DNA of 46,370 nt from Pleurotus djamor (GCA_029747585.1 JAPEVF010000349.1:1-46370); one strand, 5' to 3'. Shown: positions 9,487 through 22,175, numbered from the stretch's first letter. Numbers and translations are program-made. Notes: generated from the sequence alone by a model not told the origin.

Positions 9487-11241
9487 CTTGGAGTATTTTA
9501 CGGGGTTTGAGGCAATGCGCGATTTTCTGATTGAGATTTTGAAGTGTGTTCAGAGTAGCTTCGAGACAGGAAAGTAACGAAGATGGACAGGCAAGGAGAC
9601 CTAGTCTCGAGGATTTAAATGAAAGCTACTCTAGAAGAAGGGTTGTGAGAAAAGGTGAAGGGGATGCCGAGTCCAATGCGAAATTGGGTGTATTTTTATT
9701 CTCCATGATGATGCCGACGAGCACCCCGTGACGGTATTAGTGTAAAGATTGGTAAGGATGGGAAGAGCTTCATCGCATGTCCGAGTAGGTAGTGCCTATT
9801 GCCGTCGCAGTCGATCTAGTGATGCAGGTAACCCCGCAACGTGGTTCAGATGGAGGAGAGGGGACATTCACAGTCAGGTCTGCCGCGGATAGGTTCCAGG
9901 AGCGCTGCTACTCTAGGCGACAACAGAGAAACGATCCAAGTAACTCTTTCCAGCAGGTAGCCAATTTGATGTCGATATTTCCGGCATCAGGCATTATGAT
10001 GCTGCGGGATGGCAAGTCGCAGACCGTGGATTCGAATTGTGTGCTGCGTGCCGTTTAAATTGTAGACATCGAGGTAGGCTAGATTTGAAGACTGGGACAA
10101 TATCATCCCAGAATACCGGCGAACGCGAAGGGTGTCGCATCCTTATGGCGTCTTTCATTACGGCTTTTACGTGTAGCCCAAGAATAAGGCCGGTACCCCC
10201 TAGAACCAGAGCCCTGGCAGGGCTTTCCAATATCAACCGGTCAACCTCGCGAAGTCTATGTCGCGGCCAAGTAGGTTCGTTTTCGAACGGTGCGTGACTT
10301 CAACGCATACCTAGATGGGGACAAAGAGCTGGATTCTGAGATGTGCACGTCCGTATATGACAGAAAGACATACCTGAAATGTAACAACATGTCAATGAGT
10401 TTGTTGATTTCCCAAGTGTGGTAATGACTCCCACCCATCACAAAGTCTGCCGTGAAAATTCAACCACATCCCCACGTAGTGTAGTACCATTTCGATGCCT
10501 GTGTGTTCTCCTGTCGGTGACGTGGTTGAGGACGCATCTTATAGGTATAGAAGCTATCAACGCGCTCCGACAGTGCTTGCGGCTCGTTTCGTGTGCTTTG
10601 CCCATAAGCCTCGTTAGAACCACTTGAATTCGGGTTCGCGCTCTAGAGTGATGGACCAGAGAGTCGGTAGCTAATGATAGTGGCAAGGATGTGGTTTGGA
10701 AACTTTTGATACGATAATGTTTGGATAATGTAAGAGTCTAAGAGATGGTGGTCACGCTTGAAGCTTCAAGCAAGTTCAAGCTCAGCGCTTCACGATAGGG
10801 CGCCTATAGACTTAAGCGCCCTACCGCGGGACGGTTGATCGTCTCCAGAGTCCAAAACATCTGTCTACGGCGTCCCGAATACTCCCTACCTATATCTAGA
10901 AAATCTGAATTTACCCATGCTCAAGAAGTACCTACCTATCCCGCCCAGACCAACTAGTTTTGCTAGGATCTTTGACTGTCTACATTCTACAGAGAAACAA
11001 TGACGAATGTATTTGCAGGACTGTAGAAGAACTGTACAGTGAGTGAGTAATACTCTCCGCTGGGCAGCTTTTTTTTNGGACCGTCCCTTCTGTCCTCCCC
11101 TTTTGGAAGTATCGGCACATTGGGAGGCCAACAGGAGGCATCCCTTGTTCACATTGGTCACGTTACCGTGCCGAAACAAGCGTCTCTGAGCGTGAGCGTC
11201 TTCTTGAAGTTCCTCGGTCTTGCCCTCACACTCGTTCCACG
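9487..11241. other. 1.75-kb gene-poor stretch
   Basis: It carries the promoter of the secreted propeller gene at its left end and that of the coiled-coil gene at its right end. Open frames inside are short and lack protein-like composition. One n (11077) follows a T run. No RNA gene or repeat was recognised. Confidence 0.4.
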
Positions 11242-13482
11242 ATGTCCAAGAAACCCTCTTCTCTGCCGAGGAGCGTACCTAAAACGGGGTTTGTCGACAC
11301 CATGGCTGCAAGTCAACAAACTCATATTAACGAGCTAGTCCAACAAAACCAAAACCTCCAAGATGCACTCAAGAGATTGCGAGACCAGTTCTCTAAAGAA
11401 CAGGATCGTAGTCGCGAGGCTGCTCGAAACATCCAAGAACAATGGCGGAAAGAACGCTTGGAGTGGCAAGAGGGCTGCGATACCCTACGAGCGTGTCACC
11501 AATTGGAATACCTACGCTTGACGAAGGATTTACAAGCGGAGAGTCAGAATGTGGTAGAACAAAAGAAGTTGCTGAGATGGGAGAAGGTAGCTCGGGCTCA
11601 GAGGGATTTCAAGCTCACCATGTTCCAAGCTCGGGAACAGGAGCTGGAAAGGCAGGTGGAAGAACTTCAGGCAGAGATCAAGGATTGGAAAGATTCGGCC
11701 ACGGCTCAGGATGGTGCTCGAACTGCGGCTTTGAAGCAGGTCAAAGCCGAGTTTGCTGAGTATGTGGCCCAGGCTCAATCTGAGAGTCAAAGATTCGCTG
11801 ACGTCGAAGAGGAGAAAGATCGGTTGCAGGTGCGTTTCCGAATCGTACCTTCCCGCGTGTATTCTAATGCTCATGTACCTCAGGAAGAATTGGGCAAATT
11901 GCGAGAGGAACGTGCGACTCTCCAGGTATCTAATGACTCTCTCGCTACTCGTCTTGAACGTGCACAACTACACCTGGATGGTTCGAAGCGCAGTGCGGAC
12001 GAGTTTCAGCAGAAGAACGACGAACTTAACCGAACTGTAGCTGATCTCAAGCGTCAGCTGGATCAATGGCAAGACTTGGAGATAAGAGGTGGCGCGGAGG
12101 CTGAGTTCCACCGAAAGAAATGTGTCGAACTGGAGATTCGAATTGGCCATTTGGAAGGGCAACTTGAACAGGCCGACAAACGAACGGGCGAACCCTCAGC
12201 TGCTCTGGAGAAGGAACAACGCAAAAATATCAAGCTCAAGGAAAGGGTCCTGTCATGGAAGGCAAGGATGTTTCTTAGACATTTGCGTCACACTAGTTGA
12301 ATGTGTTCGAATAACAGGAGCAAGCCGAAGCTTTCCAGGATGAAGTTGAAACTCTCAAAGCAAGGATATCCTTGCTTGAGACTGAGAACGAGTCTCTTCA
12401 AGCGGATCTCCAGACGGAACGCGCTATTTCTCGCCCAGCCAGAGCTCGGACGGTATGTACCTATCTATGATTTCCTTCCCCGTCCATGAAATTCCTCATT
12501 TTGGCAGCAGTCCAAAGATGCCCCAATAGCCCAGCCTGAAGAGGGGGAAGAAGAAGAAGAGTCACCTCCACCACCACCAACTCGGAAACCCGCTTCAACC
12601 AAGAAAGGGCCATCCTCTTCGAAAGCAGGGAAAACAACGGCGAAACCCGCTTCTAAGGCTCAACGGCTGGTCCCCGTTGTTGAAATAGAAGCAGGCCCAT
12701 CCACTCCAACACGTCCCACCCTGCCACCCGTTTCTTCCGGCAGCTCAGCAGACGATGCGGATGAGATTGTCGAGCTCGCGATACCAGGGCCCTCCGGCGA
12801 AGAACCAGAATTCGAAGCCAAAGATAAGCCCAAGACGAAGGCGCATACAGAGTCCACAACAAAGAAAGGGAAACGTAAAGTGGCAAACGATAGTGTGGAA
12901 GAGGAAGAGAGCGAGATTGAGATTTCTGAGGTCCCAAAACCGGGCCTAAGTAAGAAGGCGAAAGGCAAGGCGAAGGCTACGGCTGACAACAGCGACGTCG
13001 AAGAAGTCACGCCACCCCAGAAACCTGCCAAAGCCAAACCTGCTTCGAAATCCAATACGACTACGCGACCACGCAAGAGGAAAGCCGCATCACCCGAACC
13101 CGCCATCGAGCTTGATGAATCTAAATCAAAGAAGAAACCCGCGTCGACTAGGGCGAAGAAACCTGCTAAGGAGAAACCCGCGCGGTCGCCGTCTCCGGAA
13201 GTTGAACCCCCTCCAGAGAACCTACCTAAGAAGAAGAGGAAGATCAACATCTTCCCCCCAACGCAAGGATCATTCAACATCCTAGGCGATGTATGTGCTC
13301 TCAGTGTTCACTGATTGATGATCAAGTGCTAAACCCATCATTGCTAGACATTGGGCGGGGGCTTGGGCATACCCACGGACCTCTCGCCGATCAAGGATAC
13401 TGAGGCCGTCCCCAGTCGGTCATTGAGCACCGCAAACGGGTTACGAAGTCGAATCGCGGAATCCTTCGCCTGGAGACGATAG
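11242..13482 (+). CDS. Coiled-coil nuclear protein with acidic/basic tail
   Basis: Exons approximately 11242-11829, 11884-12261, 12318-12451, 12508-13290 and 13348-13482. The N-terminal ~400 residues form a long heptad coiled coil (LVQQNQNLQDALKRLRDQF; EELQAEIKDWKDSA; DLKRQLDQWQDLE; DEVETLKARISLLETEN). The C-terminal half is low complexity, with acidic runs, repeated KPA/KK blocks and an SV40-like nuclear localisation motif PKKKRK at 13225-13242. The end is IFPPTQGSFNILGD then GLGIPTDLSPIKDTEAV. The tail looks like a conserved basidiomycete nuclear or chromatin-associated scaffold, but I do not recognise a named family. Intron 2 has a GC-AG border (AAG/GCAAGG ... ACAG/GAG), which keeps the heptads in frame. 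A 206-aa antisense frame under the tail is only a shadow of its biased composition. Confidence 0.75.
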
Positions 13483-14026
13483 TTTAGCACAATTTGAACC
13501 TTGTTCTAATATTTCAGCATTTATTTCTCTCGCGGCTAATTATATTCCACATTCATAACCACAACAGTTGGATTACGACGAAACTATACGAGGATGTCGC
13601 CACATCATGAAACTCCTCACATCGTAGAAAACCGTGTTCAGAGCGATTAAAGAGGCTATGTCGATCCTAGCCACCAAACATCACCAGAAGAGTGTGCATC
13701 ACACCAAATTCCAACAGCAGAGCAAAACGCCCGCAGAGGATTTGGGGGCGCAGTGGTGGATGGTTGATGAAAACTTCGCACGAGCGAAAATTGCTGTTTT
13801 ATATCCACCGGAGCGGCGGAGCTCGTCGGAGCTCGTACTTCAATTTCAGCGAGCGTCTGACCCTGAGAAGATTCCTTCGCTGTACGGTGACAACGTCGAC
13901 GTAAAGCGGGAGTGTCGATACCACTCTTGACTTTTTACCACCACCTGACCACCATGGAAGCGCTTTCAAGGATAAGAGATTTTTTCTCAGCTTTGCTGAG
14001 CCCCCCNAGCTCCTTCCTTGGCAAGA
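13483..14026. other. Intergenic region before the amylase gene
   Basis: Presumed 3' UTR of the coiled-coil gene and promoter of the amylase gene. A 98-codon frame (13634-13930) has no family resemblance and is not called. One n lies at 14007 after a C run. Confidence 0.4.
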
Positions 14027-16556
14027 ATGCGTCTCGGGCCACCTGACGCTGAGTCGAACAACTATTTGATGGTATGTTAGCCTGAGGCCGTCGCCAGAAG
14101 AGTTGTTTAAGGCATTTCCCAGCTTCAATTCTTTACTTGGGACTCGGAAAGCGAAGGCCAATCCTGGTGGAAGCATTTTGAGGAGGAAATACCAGAGCTT
14201 GCAAGAATGGGAGTAACCCAAGTCTGGTTACCTCCACCGAATAAAGCCAACCAAAAAGTCTCTCGTCTTACTCTGAGTCTGGCTGACCCATTGATCTGTG
14301 CCTGATATCTTTAGATAGGCCGCGGGTATGATGCTTATGATCTCGTATGTTTCTCCATATTCTACAACTCGCCCACTGCGAGCTCATCCATTATACGATA
14401 GTGGGATTTAGGTGAATTCCATCAGAAAGGCACAGTAAGCACAAGATGGGGCACCAGAGAAGAGCTCCTCAGTGCATGTGCCCTAGCTAAGCAGCACAAC
14501 GTCGACATTCTCATAGATGCCGTGCTCAATGTCAGTATATTCCGATCTTCGTGATCCCACTCTTTTCCTCATGCCAACCATGACAGCATAAAATGGGGGG
14601 AGATCGGGTCGAAACATTCATGGCCGTTCCATGCAATCCGCAAAACCGCCTCAAGGCTACGGGGCCTGTACGAGAAATACAAGTTAGTGAAGCCCCCCAG
14701 TGATCGACATAACATTACTCTAACTTTGAACAGGGCTGGACTGCCTTCGACTTCCCAGGACGTTTGGGTAAAGTAAATTAAACGATGAGAAGAGGCTTTC
14801 GAAGATGCTTAATGCCGTGCAGTACAGTAGCTTCGTTTGGACCCAGCAGCACTTTACTGGTAAGCCGCCATTCCCTGACCTAGCGTGCGCCTGCTCAGTG
14901 TTTTGCCTATGTAGGTGTTGACTGGGATGACAAGACAAGACAGAACGAAATATATCGCATAGTCGGCTCAGGCCACAAAGGATGGTCCAATCACGTCGAT
15001 AATGAATTGGGAAATTATGACTACTTGCTCGGCCTCGATGTATGTCCTGTATCAACAGTCGGAAGTCGTTTTCTGACGCGGCGAACTTTGCGGTTCTAGA
15101 TCGACTTTAGGCACCCTGCCGTCCGAGAGGACCTCATGAAGTGGGGACCATGGATATTAGAAGTAAGGCCCTCATATATCAGCGTATATGTTTAGCTGAA
15201 GGATGCCCACCTCAAGACAACAGNCGTCCGGGTTCCGTCTAGATGCTATCAAACATATAGACCAACGATTTCTCCTCGAATTTGTGGGTCAAATAAGTTC
15301 TTGATCATCGGGACTGAAACGCTCATTTCCTTCGACCAGATTCAAACTGTTCGCAAGCGCTCTGGGATGCCGAAGATGTTTGCTGTCTCAGAATATTGGT
15401 CCGGAGAGTGAGTCAGGTTGAACCTTTGTCTGAACCTGATATTGACGTGACGCTTCCGGGATTCATAGTATCAAGAAGATCCTACCATGGATCCGGGCTT
15501 TCAAAGGCGAGGTGTGTCCCCTCCCGCGTCTTTCAAAATGTCCAGGAAGTGGATCACTTTCAGACTTCCTTCTTCGACGTCCCTCTGCATATGAACTTCA
15601 ACGAGGCCAGTCGCAAGCGTGCCAGATACGACCTTCGTACTATCTTCAACAATACTATCGTCAAAATCAAACCAAACGATGCTGTCACCTTCGTCGATAA
15701 TCATGAGTGCGCCCATCTCATCCATCCATATTTCTGAATTACCCAGCTTTCCCCTTACATGCACCTTACGCAGCACGGTGAGGCAAAACCTTCCTGGACG
15801 CCTCCCCGCTCACAAGAGGTGCATTTCTAGGTCGAAGGACAGACATTGGAGAGTTGGGTAAGGTATTCTGTGCATGTGGACTGAAGTGCCTATGCTCATC
15901 CCATCTCACACAGGTCGACGCCCATTTCAAGATCCAGGCCTACGCCCTGATCCTTCTCCGGCCCACCGGACATCCGTGAGTTACCCCTTCTGTCAAACTA
16001 GACGGTAGTATACCAAGGAGCCTTGTGCATCGGCCAGATGTGTTTTCTACGGTGATCTTTACCCGAATAAAGAATGCTACAATGAAGCAACGGCCCGCAA
16101 TCTCAAGCTCTTGATTGAAGCGCGTCAACGATGGGCCTATGGGCCGTGCACTGATTACTTCCTGGAGAAGAATTGTATTGGTTTCGTACGAATGGGAGAT
16201 GCTCGGCGCAAAGGGTGTGTCGTGCTCGTAAGTAATAAAACCGAGTGAGTTTCCCTTCCTTTTTTGTGATAGCGTGCCATCTGATCAAGGGCATGGTCAC
16301 CGCAAGCTCGGACAACTTCGTCCACAATCTGCGCATGAATGTCGGTCTTGTGAGTTCTTCCCGGAATTTCATTGGTTAAACGCAACAGTTCTTTAACTGG
16401 AATACTTTGCGCTAGGAAAATGCCAGGACTTCTTACCGAAGCTTCATGACGCAGCACGGAAAGGTCGAGGTTGATGAGAATGGGTGGGGTACGTTTTCTT
16501 GTTTCCCGGAGATGGTGCAAATTTGGGTTCCAGAGAGTGCGGCCGAAGCTGCGTAA
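14027..16556 (+). CDS. Alpha-amylase, glycoside hydrolase family 13, probably intracellular
   Basis: Endo-alpha-1,4-glucanase of GH13, similar to bacterial-type cytosolic amylases. About a dozen short exons can be joined. Order: LQFFTWDSESEGQSWWKHF, ELARMGVTQVWLPPPNKA, GRGYDAYDLWDLGEFHQKG, DILIDAVLNHKMGGDRVETF (region I), GFRLDAIKH (catalytic nucleophile Asp), FAVSEYWSG (acid/base Glu), FVDNHDT (transition-state Asp), IQAYALILLRPTGHPCVFYG, then a C-terminal beta domain ending VEVDENGWGTFSCFPEMVQI. The start ATG at 14027 gives a 15-codon first exon (MRLGPPDAESNNYLM) without a signal peptide. A 4-nt exon at 15774-15777 is required. The n at 15224 is inside coding sequence: the frame holds only if it is spurious or stands for three bases. 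Stop TAA at 16554-16556. Likely role: glycogen or alpha-glucan turnover. Confidence 0.88.
15774..15777 (+). other. 4-nt micro-exon of the alpha-amylase gene
   Basis: The preceding exon ends ...GAT AAT CAT GA at 15706. CACG between a CAG acceptor (15773) and a GTGAGG donor (15778) completes the catalytic Asp and adds Thr. The next exon starts at 15831 with GTC GAA GGA CAG. Together they restore DNHDTVEGQTLESW, which has the spacing of the family's DNHD block. Skipping it shifts the frame and removes the catalytic Asp. Confidence 0.75.
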
Positions 16557-16730
16557 TTTCTCAAGCTTTTGGCATGTTTTTATATTCCTATTGAATCTTA
16601 TACATCCATTTTTACGTTTTTGTTACAACAACCCTACAAGCTAGCGCAAAATAAAAAGTTCTACTATAAAAATACATGAGCGGTTAGAAGCAGTGTCAAT
16701 GTGGTGGTAGTGTGGTAGATACTAGATGGG

Positions 16731-19140
16731 TCACAGAGCAAGGGCGATGCGAGACGAAGCGTTTGAGCCCGAGTTTGAATGCGACGACGAACTTCTCGGC
16801 CTCAGTTCGTGGTGCTCTATTCGAGCTTCTTCATGTTTTGTGTGTTGGTTGAGCATATTTCCGCGGCTCATGGTCATGGTGGCGGCCTCGCCACCCATTT
16901 GGACCAAGTCTTGTTGCTGCTGATCACCATCGAATAGCGCGGCTGTTTCTTCCAGTGTTCGACCTGTTGAAGACGAAGGTGAGTTGGGCGGGGCCTTGTG
17001 AGGGCAAGGAGTGAATGCCTACCTTTGGTTTCGACAATACACATAACCACGAAAATAAGCTCAAAAAGGAGCCACCCAACGTAAACCAGGTAGTACCACC
17101 AACCCATCGCACGAATCGCGACGGGATTGACGAATTGGTTGAATGCAGAGGTCAGATAGACGGTCAGGTTCTGTAAAAGGAATGTCAGGATGTGCTTGTT
17201 ATGGGAAACAAAAGCTTCGAACCATGACAGCAAAGCCTCTGGCACGAATCTTGTACGGAAGGATTTCCAATGTATACGCGACCAACATGGGCGTATAAGC
17301 AATGTCGTAGAATAGATAGAATATAAAAATGAGAGGAATCGTTGCTATTCAAACAGATTACGAAAAGGCCCAAGCGATGTTGAGTAGTAAGACGTACCTC
17401 GAGCGGCAGCAACATTGTTCATTTCACTGAAAAGTGCAGTGGTTAAAGTCCACATAGAGAAAGCTGCAAAATAAACATCGTGAGCACGGGGGATGGAGGG
17501 AAGATAGACAGACGAGCCCACCTATCAACATTCCAGCATTCGAAGCAATAAAGAGTGTTCTTCGGCCAACCCAATCGACAAGCATAGCGGCGGTAATGGC
17601 GATGAAAAAGTTGAATACCTGGAGTCCACCATTGATCGCCGCCTTGGTAAGCGTACTTGTGATACCAACGCCTTCAAGAACCAAGTTGATATAATAGGAG
17701 ACCAAGCCGTTACCACTAATTGAATTGAGACAAAGTCAGTTGACCGCATCAAGGATATAAAGAGCAGTCAATGATTCTCACCTCCATTGCGAAAACATGG
17801 CGATCGCGACGATGATCCGCAATCGTCTACGATTCCCCGGAGTGGATACCAAGCTCCACCAAGTCGTAGTTTTGTTGATTTCCTCTTCCATCCGCAGAGC
17901 GTGTCTTATCTGAGCGATTTCGAAGACGACAAGTGGATCACGTTCATCGCCACCATTTGCATGGTACTTGGCTAATATACGAGCGGCTTCGCCTTCCTAA
18001 AAGTGAACTCTGAGCGAACAGCACATGACAAGCCCGACTTCAAAGACTTACGAGTCCTTTGGATACAAGAAATCGGGGACTTTCCGGGATAACCCTGAGA
18101 AAAAGTTAAGCACATCATAGCGTTAAGGCGAATCTAATCTCACCAAACCAGGCAGACTTGGGCCAACGGAGCCACGGCCTGGATGAGCGTTGGAACTCTC
18201 CAAGACCACTGACTGCCGCTGGCATGATTATACGCAGCATAACATGACCAAGCTGATATAATACTCCCGAGATACCAACTGGAATTGTATATCGACGTGA
18301 TTTTTCCTCGCTAGAAAACAGGAGGCCGATTAACTTCCAGGGAAGATATACACGAAGCTTCTATGCTCCATACCTGTGTGGGATATGCGAGTTCGATAAG
18401 TAGCAGCGGTGCGGCGTTAAGAGAGAAAGTTAGGCCAACTCCGACTAGTTTTTGGGTGTGAACAAAGTTAAGCTGGGCAAGGGACGGATCAATGTGGAGT
18501 ACATACTCATGACGCGTGACCCAATGAACATCCCGACAGTAGATGATGCACATTGGAGGGCGACACCGGCAAGCATGATCACTGAACCAATGAACAGCGC
18601 TACTCGTCGACCAAGGATGTCCGAGGCTAGAGGAGTTAGGGGAAGGCCCTGAGATGAAGATACGCGTCAGGAACTGCCAAGGGATAGGTGGGAGGAACGG
18701 GACCCACAGCAAGTCCTCCCATAGCTTGTGCAGAGTTGATCAGGCCTTTCAAAGAGAGAAAATCAGGATCCCTAGTACGCCACCGACCTTGAGAGACTGC
18801 GCTCGCGAACATACCTAGGGAAACCCCTGTTGGATGATTGAAGAAGTCCTGCCAATCGGGAATGATTTGCAAGCCTGGGGGATACGCTGAGTTCTTCGCG
18901 ACGAGAGGATTCGAACGATGTGACGTACCATTGACCAGTGATGAGTCAAGTCCGTTAACAGACGACGTCATGAGAGGAATGAGCAAACATAGGTTCAGCA
19001 ACAGAATCCCTAGGTAGATCGCAATTATGAAAATTGATCGTTAGAGCAAGAACACGAACAAACTCACCATGATTGCCCCACCACGGTCCACGATGTATAA
19101 AATCCACAATAGTCCATTCCGGCAGTTGCCTTGGTGCCAT
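16731..19140 (-). CDS. MFS sugar transporter (lactose permease-like)
   Basis: Plasma-membrane sugar:proton symporter of the major facilitator superfamily. The start MAPRQLPEWTIVDFIHRGPW is at 19140 and the stop TGA at 16731-16733. Diagnostic pieces in order: ILLLNLCLLIPLMTSSVNGL (TM1), LGRRVALF after TM2-3, VGVGLTFSLNAAPLLLIELA (TM4-5), RGKITSIYNSSWYLGSIIS (central RGK motif), VIPESPRFLVSKG (PESPR motif before the central loop), MFSQWSGNGLVSYYINLVLE (TM7), VDWVGRRTLFIASNAGMLI, PLIFIFYLFYDIAYTPMLVA, then FELIFVVMCIVETKGRTLEE (C-terminal ETKGRTLEE motif). The cytoplasmic tail is rich in H, S and N and ends SSRIALAL. About ten exons. Convergent with the amylase gene, with 174 bp between the stops. 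The sugar specificity cannot be read from sequence. Confidence 0.88.
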
Positions 19141-21502
19141 GATTCAGTCTACCACCCAGCCAGCTTGTAAGAGTCGAAGAGAACGAGAAGGGAGTGGAGG
19201 GGAAGGGGGGAACGCGCGCCGACCACTATATACACACCGTGGAGAGAGGAGTTAGAGGGAGGATTGGGGAATCAGGTTAGCTCCTTCTTGTAACGCTGGC
19301 TTCATATACTATTTCGCGAGGAAAGGGAAATCGTCGATCCATTTGGGTGGTTTATTGCCTCCGCATCCCAGTGACTTAAAAACCACAAGCAGAAGCATCC
19401 AAAGGAAGATGGAAGGGTAGAAGTGCGGGGTAACGAGGAATAAGCAATTGGGATGTTGGTCCCTGGGACCTGGAGGGGAGTAAGGGAAATTGGTTAACAT
19501 CGATCCATTCACGGAGAGTTAATTTCCCCACTTGGATGGTACTAGGGGAAGATGATGCTGAGAGACGCTCACTCGGCAACCATATGAACCTGTGGAAAGT
19601 AGAGAACCCTACCAAAACGGGGAAAGACCGGATACTTGGTCAAAGAGATGGTTTAGAGTACGACCTTCTCTCATCAGGTTCGATGATATGGTGTGTATTC
19701 CGTATTGATGGTATTTTCAGAGCAAGGGCGATGAAGCTCTGGGTGGTTCTCTTGTAGGCGAGAGGGCGAGAGGATGGGGTAGAGGGCGAATAACGCATGC
19801 AGGTCTGCACCATGCGGCGAAACTTCGCAACCTCTGACGCCAAAGCTCGGAGAAATAAAAGTTTGCACCAAGGGTCTTGTGAACGAATTCCTCGTCTTGT
19901 AAAGTCTTCAGGCCTGTCGAAAGGGCACTCCTCAGCTATCGAGGTCCCACATGAACTCTAGGCAACAAAAGTAGACTCCGGGTAATCATTTCCTGAGATT
20001 TCGGACGAAGGATATGTCTGTTTTTTCTGATTTCTGAGAGGGTTCAACTACTGGCGANCGACGCCACACGCGAAAAAAACATACTAAATCCTCCAGGCTT
20101 CGATGTCATGTCAACCCGTTCTTCTAGCATCGAAGGGCTGTGGATCGCGCGATGACTGGTTTACGTTTTCGTCAAGTAGGTTGCGGTCGAGAAGGGGTCG
20201 AGCGGGTGCAATGGTTCGGAAACTTCCTCAACGGTGAGCCCGGGCGGAACGCGGAGGCACAAACGGCGGAGACGTTCCACGTTCCCATCTACTCCATGGT
20301 GAAATTTTAGGAACCATTGGCCGGCGGTTCGCATGCATGCGATGGCCTGCGCAGTCCCGTACTTTGTCGGTGAACGCCTAAGACCTGAACCAAAATTGGT
20401 GAACCGCTCCCCACGAAAACCGACAGCAAAGCATACAACTTACCCCTGCCAGCGCGTCGCCGCATACGCAAAAGCACCCTCAGGACTCTCGTCCTCCTCA
20501 GTCCACCGGTACCAATGACCCACCGGCAACCAAACGACCTACCACCTTCCAAGAAAAACCCTCATATCGATCTCTCTCCAGGTTTATAATTGCCTTTCCG
20601 AACCGAAGATCCAGAAACCCTCTGCCTCGTGTGCTCTTTATGGAAAGTTCATCGATTCATGACATCGCTCGCTATAACGATGAGGACGAAAAAGGCCCGA
20701 GTCAGACGAGCAGCTTTGTGATCAGTGTCGCAAGGTCGCGCAAAGTGTGCTAGAACAGGTACGTAGGCTGTAGATGCGATTTAACCCGCGTTATTGAGTC
20801 AGCAGGCTACGGAAAAGAAGAAAAAGGGCGCGTACATGCTACTTTGACAACTCGTACGCGACGACAGGACTATCTGTGCCTCTTGCGAGGTCGGTTGCCN
20901 TGANCTTCTCATGGAAGGATCGTAGATAGCTGACCTTCTCATGGAAGGATCGTAGAAGGGACATATGACGAGCTTCCCGCATACGGAGATGGGCAAGATC
21001 CACTCCAGACTTGAAACTCTGGTATTTCAATAGGTCATAAACCTGAGATTAGTTAGCTAACGAAGTAAAAGTGAAGAGAGTAAATATAATCTGCACACGT
21101 CATGCCTCTGCGTCACTGATCGAGATGTACTGATTATCGAAATCCGAAAAGAAAACCAACTCATAACTGGACATGTTCTTGAAACCGTCCTCAGCGCGTA
21201 CTACGGTTGCATGCATTCCGTCATGCTCTCAGGGACACCAGATATGTATCCTTCATCACCGCGGAGCATGGAGGCCGTCAAAGATGGTTGGTCCTAATCT
21301 AAAGGACCCAGCCTCAGAGCAACATTGTCAGACAAAGCAGGATGTTTCGTGCGACTCTTGACTCACTAGAAATGGGCGACAAAGGCACGCGTAAGAAAGC
21401 AAAGACAAAGTAAGAGGGAGAAGGACGTCTACGGTCCTCGAACCACGAGGCACCCTCATCCGTAGAACGTGGCAAGGTTAAAGAAAGAAGTATCCTTAAC
21501 AG
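19141..21502. other. Gene-poor stretch with a small tandem repeat and several n
   Basis: The left end should hold the transporter promoter. I found no coding frame with family resemblance on either strand. It holds ambiguous bases at 20058, 20900 and 20904 and a 30-bp duplication near 20.9 kb, so assembly quality is doubtful here. Confidence 0.4.
20901..20956. repeat. 30-bp tandem duplication, two copies
   Basis: The unit CTTCTCATGGAAGGATCGTA begins at 20905 and again at 20935, a period of 30 bp. Two n bases sit at its left edge, so it may be a join artefact rather than a biological repeat. Confidence 0.6.
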
Positions 21503-21806
21503 GACGGGCACATATTAGCGGAGGCTTGATGCCACCAATGGGACAAATTGTACCTGCCCGGCTGGCATACCAAGTTCCATACAGGAGTCCAAGCAACGAT
21601 GTTTCCGTAGTTGGACAGCAGGGGGGACGAGGCTATGTGTCCTTTCTGTCTGCTGGGCGCGAGGATCCTGGGTCAAGAACGGGCATTGGGGCCCATGTAT
21701 TCAGTCCTTTACACACAAGCTTCGTAAGTACCGTAGATAGTAGGACGTCGACATGGGGGAAACCCCGGACGACGCTAAACAANGAAAAAAAAANGAAAAA
21801 AANGAA
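21503..21806 (+). repeat. ~300-bp dispersed repeat with A-rich tail, copy A
   Basis: Copy A of a repeat whose inverted partner is at 27613-27912. Matching landmarks include ACTTGATGCCACCAA-type sequence at the head, AGGAGTCCAAGCAA, TCTGCTGGGCGCGAGGATCC, TAGATAGTAGGACGTC and a terminal A-rich run (with n at 21783, 21794, 21803). The two copies look roughly 85-90% alike by eye. Reading frames are not conserved between them, so the repeat is noncoding. The A-rich 3' end suggests a retroposed element (SINE or LINE 3' end). Confidence 0.75.
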
Positions 21807-22175
21807 GCAAAGTAAGTATTCACTCCTCCCAGACCCTAAGCCACGCCATTACCCAGACGAAAGAACCCCTTACGTTCGTGCCTCGTAATCAGCACTAGCC
21901 TTGAATCAGTCTGGTCCATTCCCGTTACCGATACACAGGGGAGGGGAGTAGGATGTATTGTAAATTTCCGTTACTAGATACAGGATACAGATATTGGATC
22001 ACCATATACGTGTACATCATCATAAGAGAAAGAATCTCGCGACACTAAACAAGAGTCCGCCAAAGCGAACCCACGGTTAAGGCTTCCATTGTTTTACGAG
22101 GCCCTGGATGTAACATTACACTTCGTTGGTCAAGCGTGGTTTGAACTTGTAAAACCTGAGTAAAGGGAAGGTCAG

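Noticed and set aside
12660..13280. 206-codon open frame on the minus strand opposite the coiled-coil gene
   Set aside because: It mirrors the low-complexity, codon-biased tail of the plus-strand gene (PKKKRK, KPA repeats); its Ser/Leu/Phe-rich sequence is the expected antisense shadow.
13634..13930. 98-codon frame upstream of the amylase
   Set aside because: No family character, no splice logic connecting it to the amylase exons, and it lies in the promoter region.
21469..21888. 139-codon frame spanning repeat copy A
   Set aside because: The inverted copy at 27.6-27.9 kb does not conserve this frame, and the tail is poly-A with n; the sequence behaves as a noncoding repeat.
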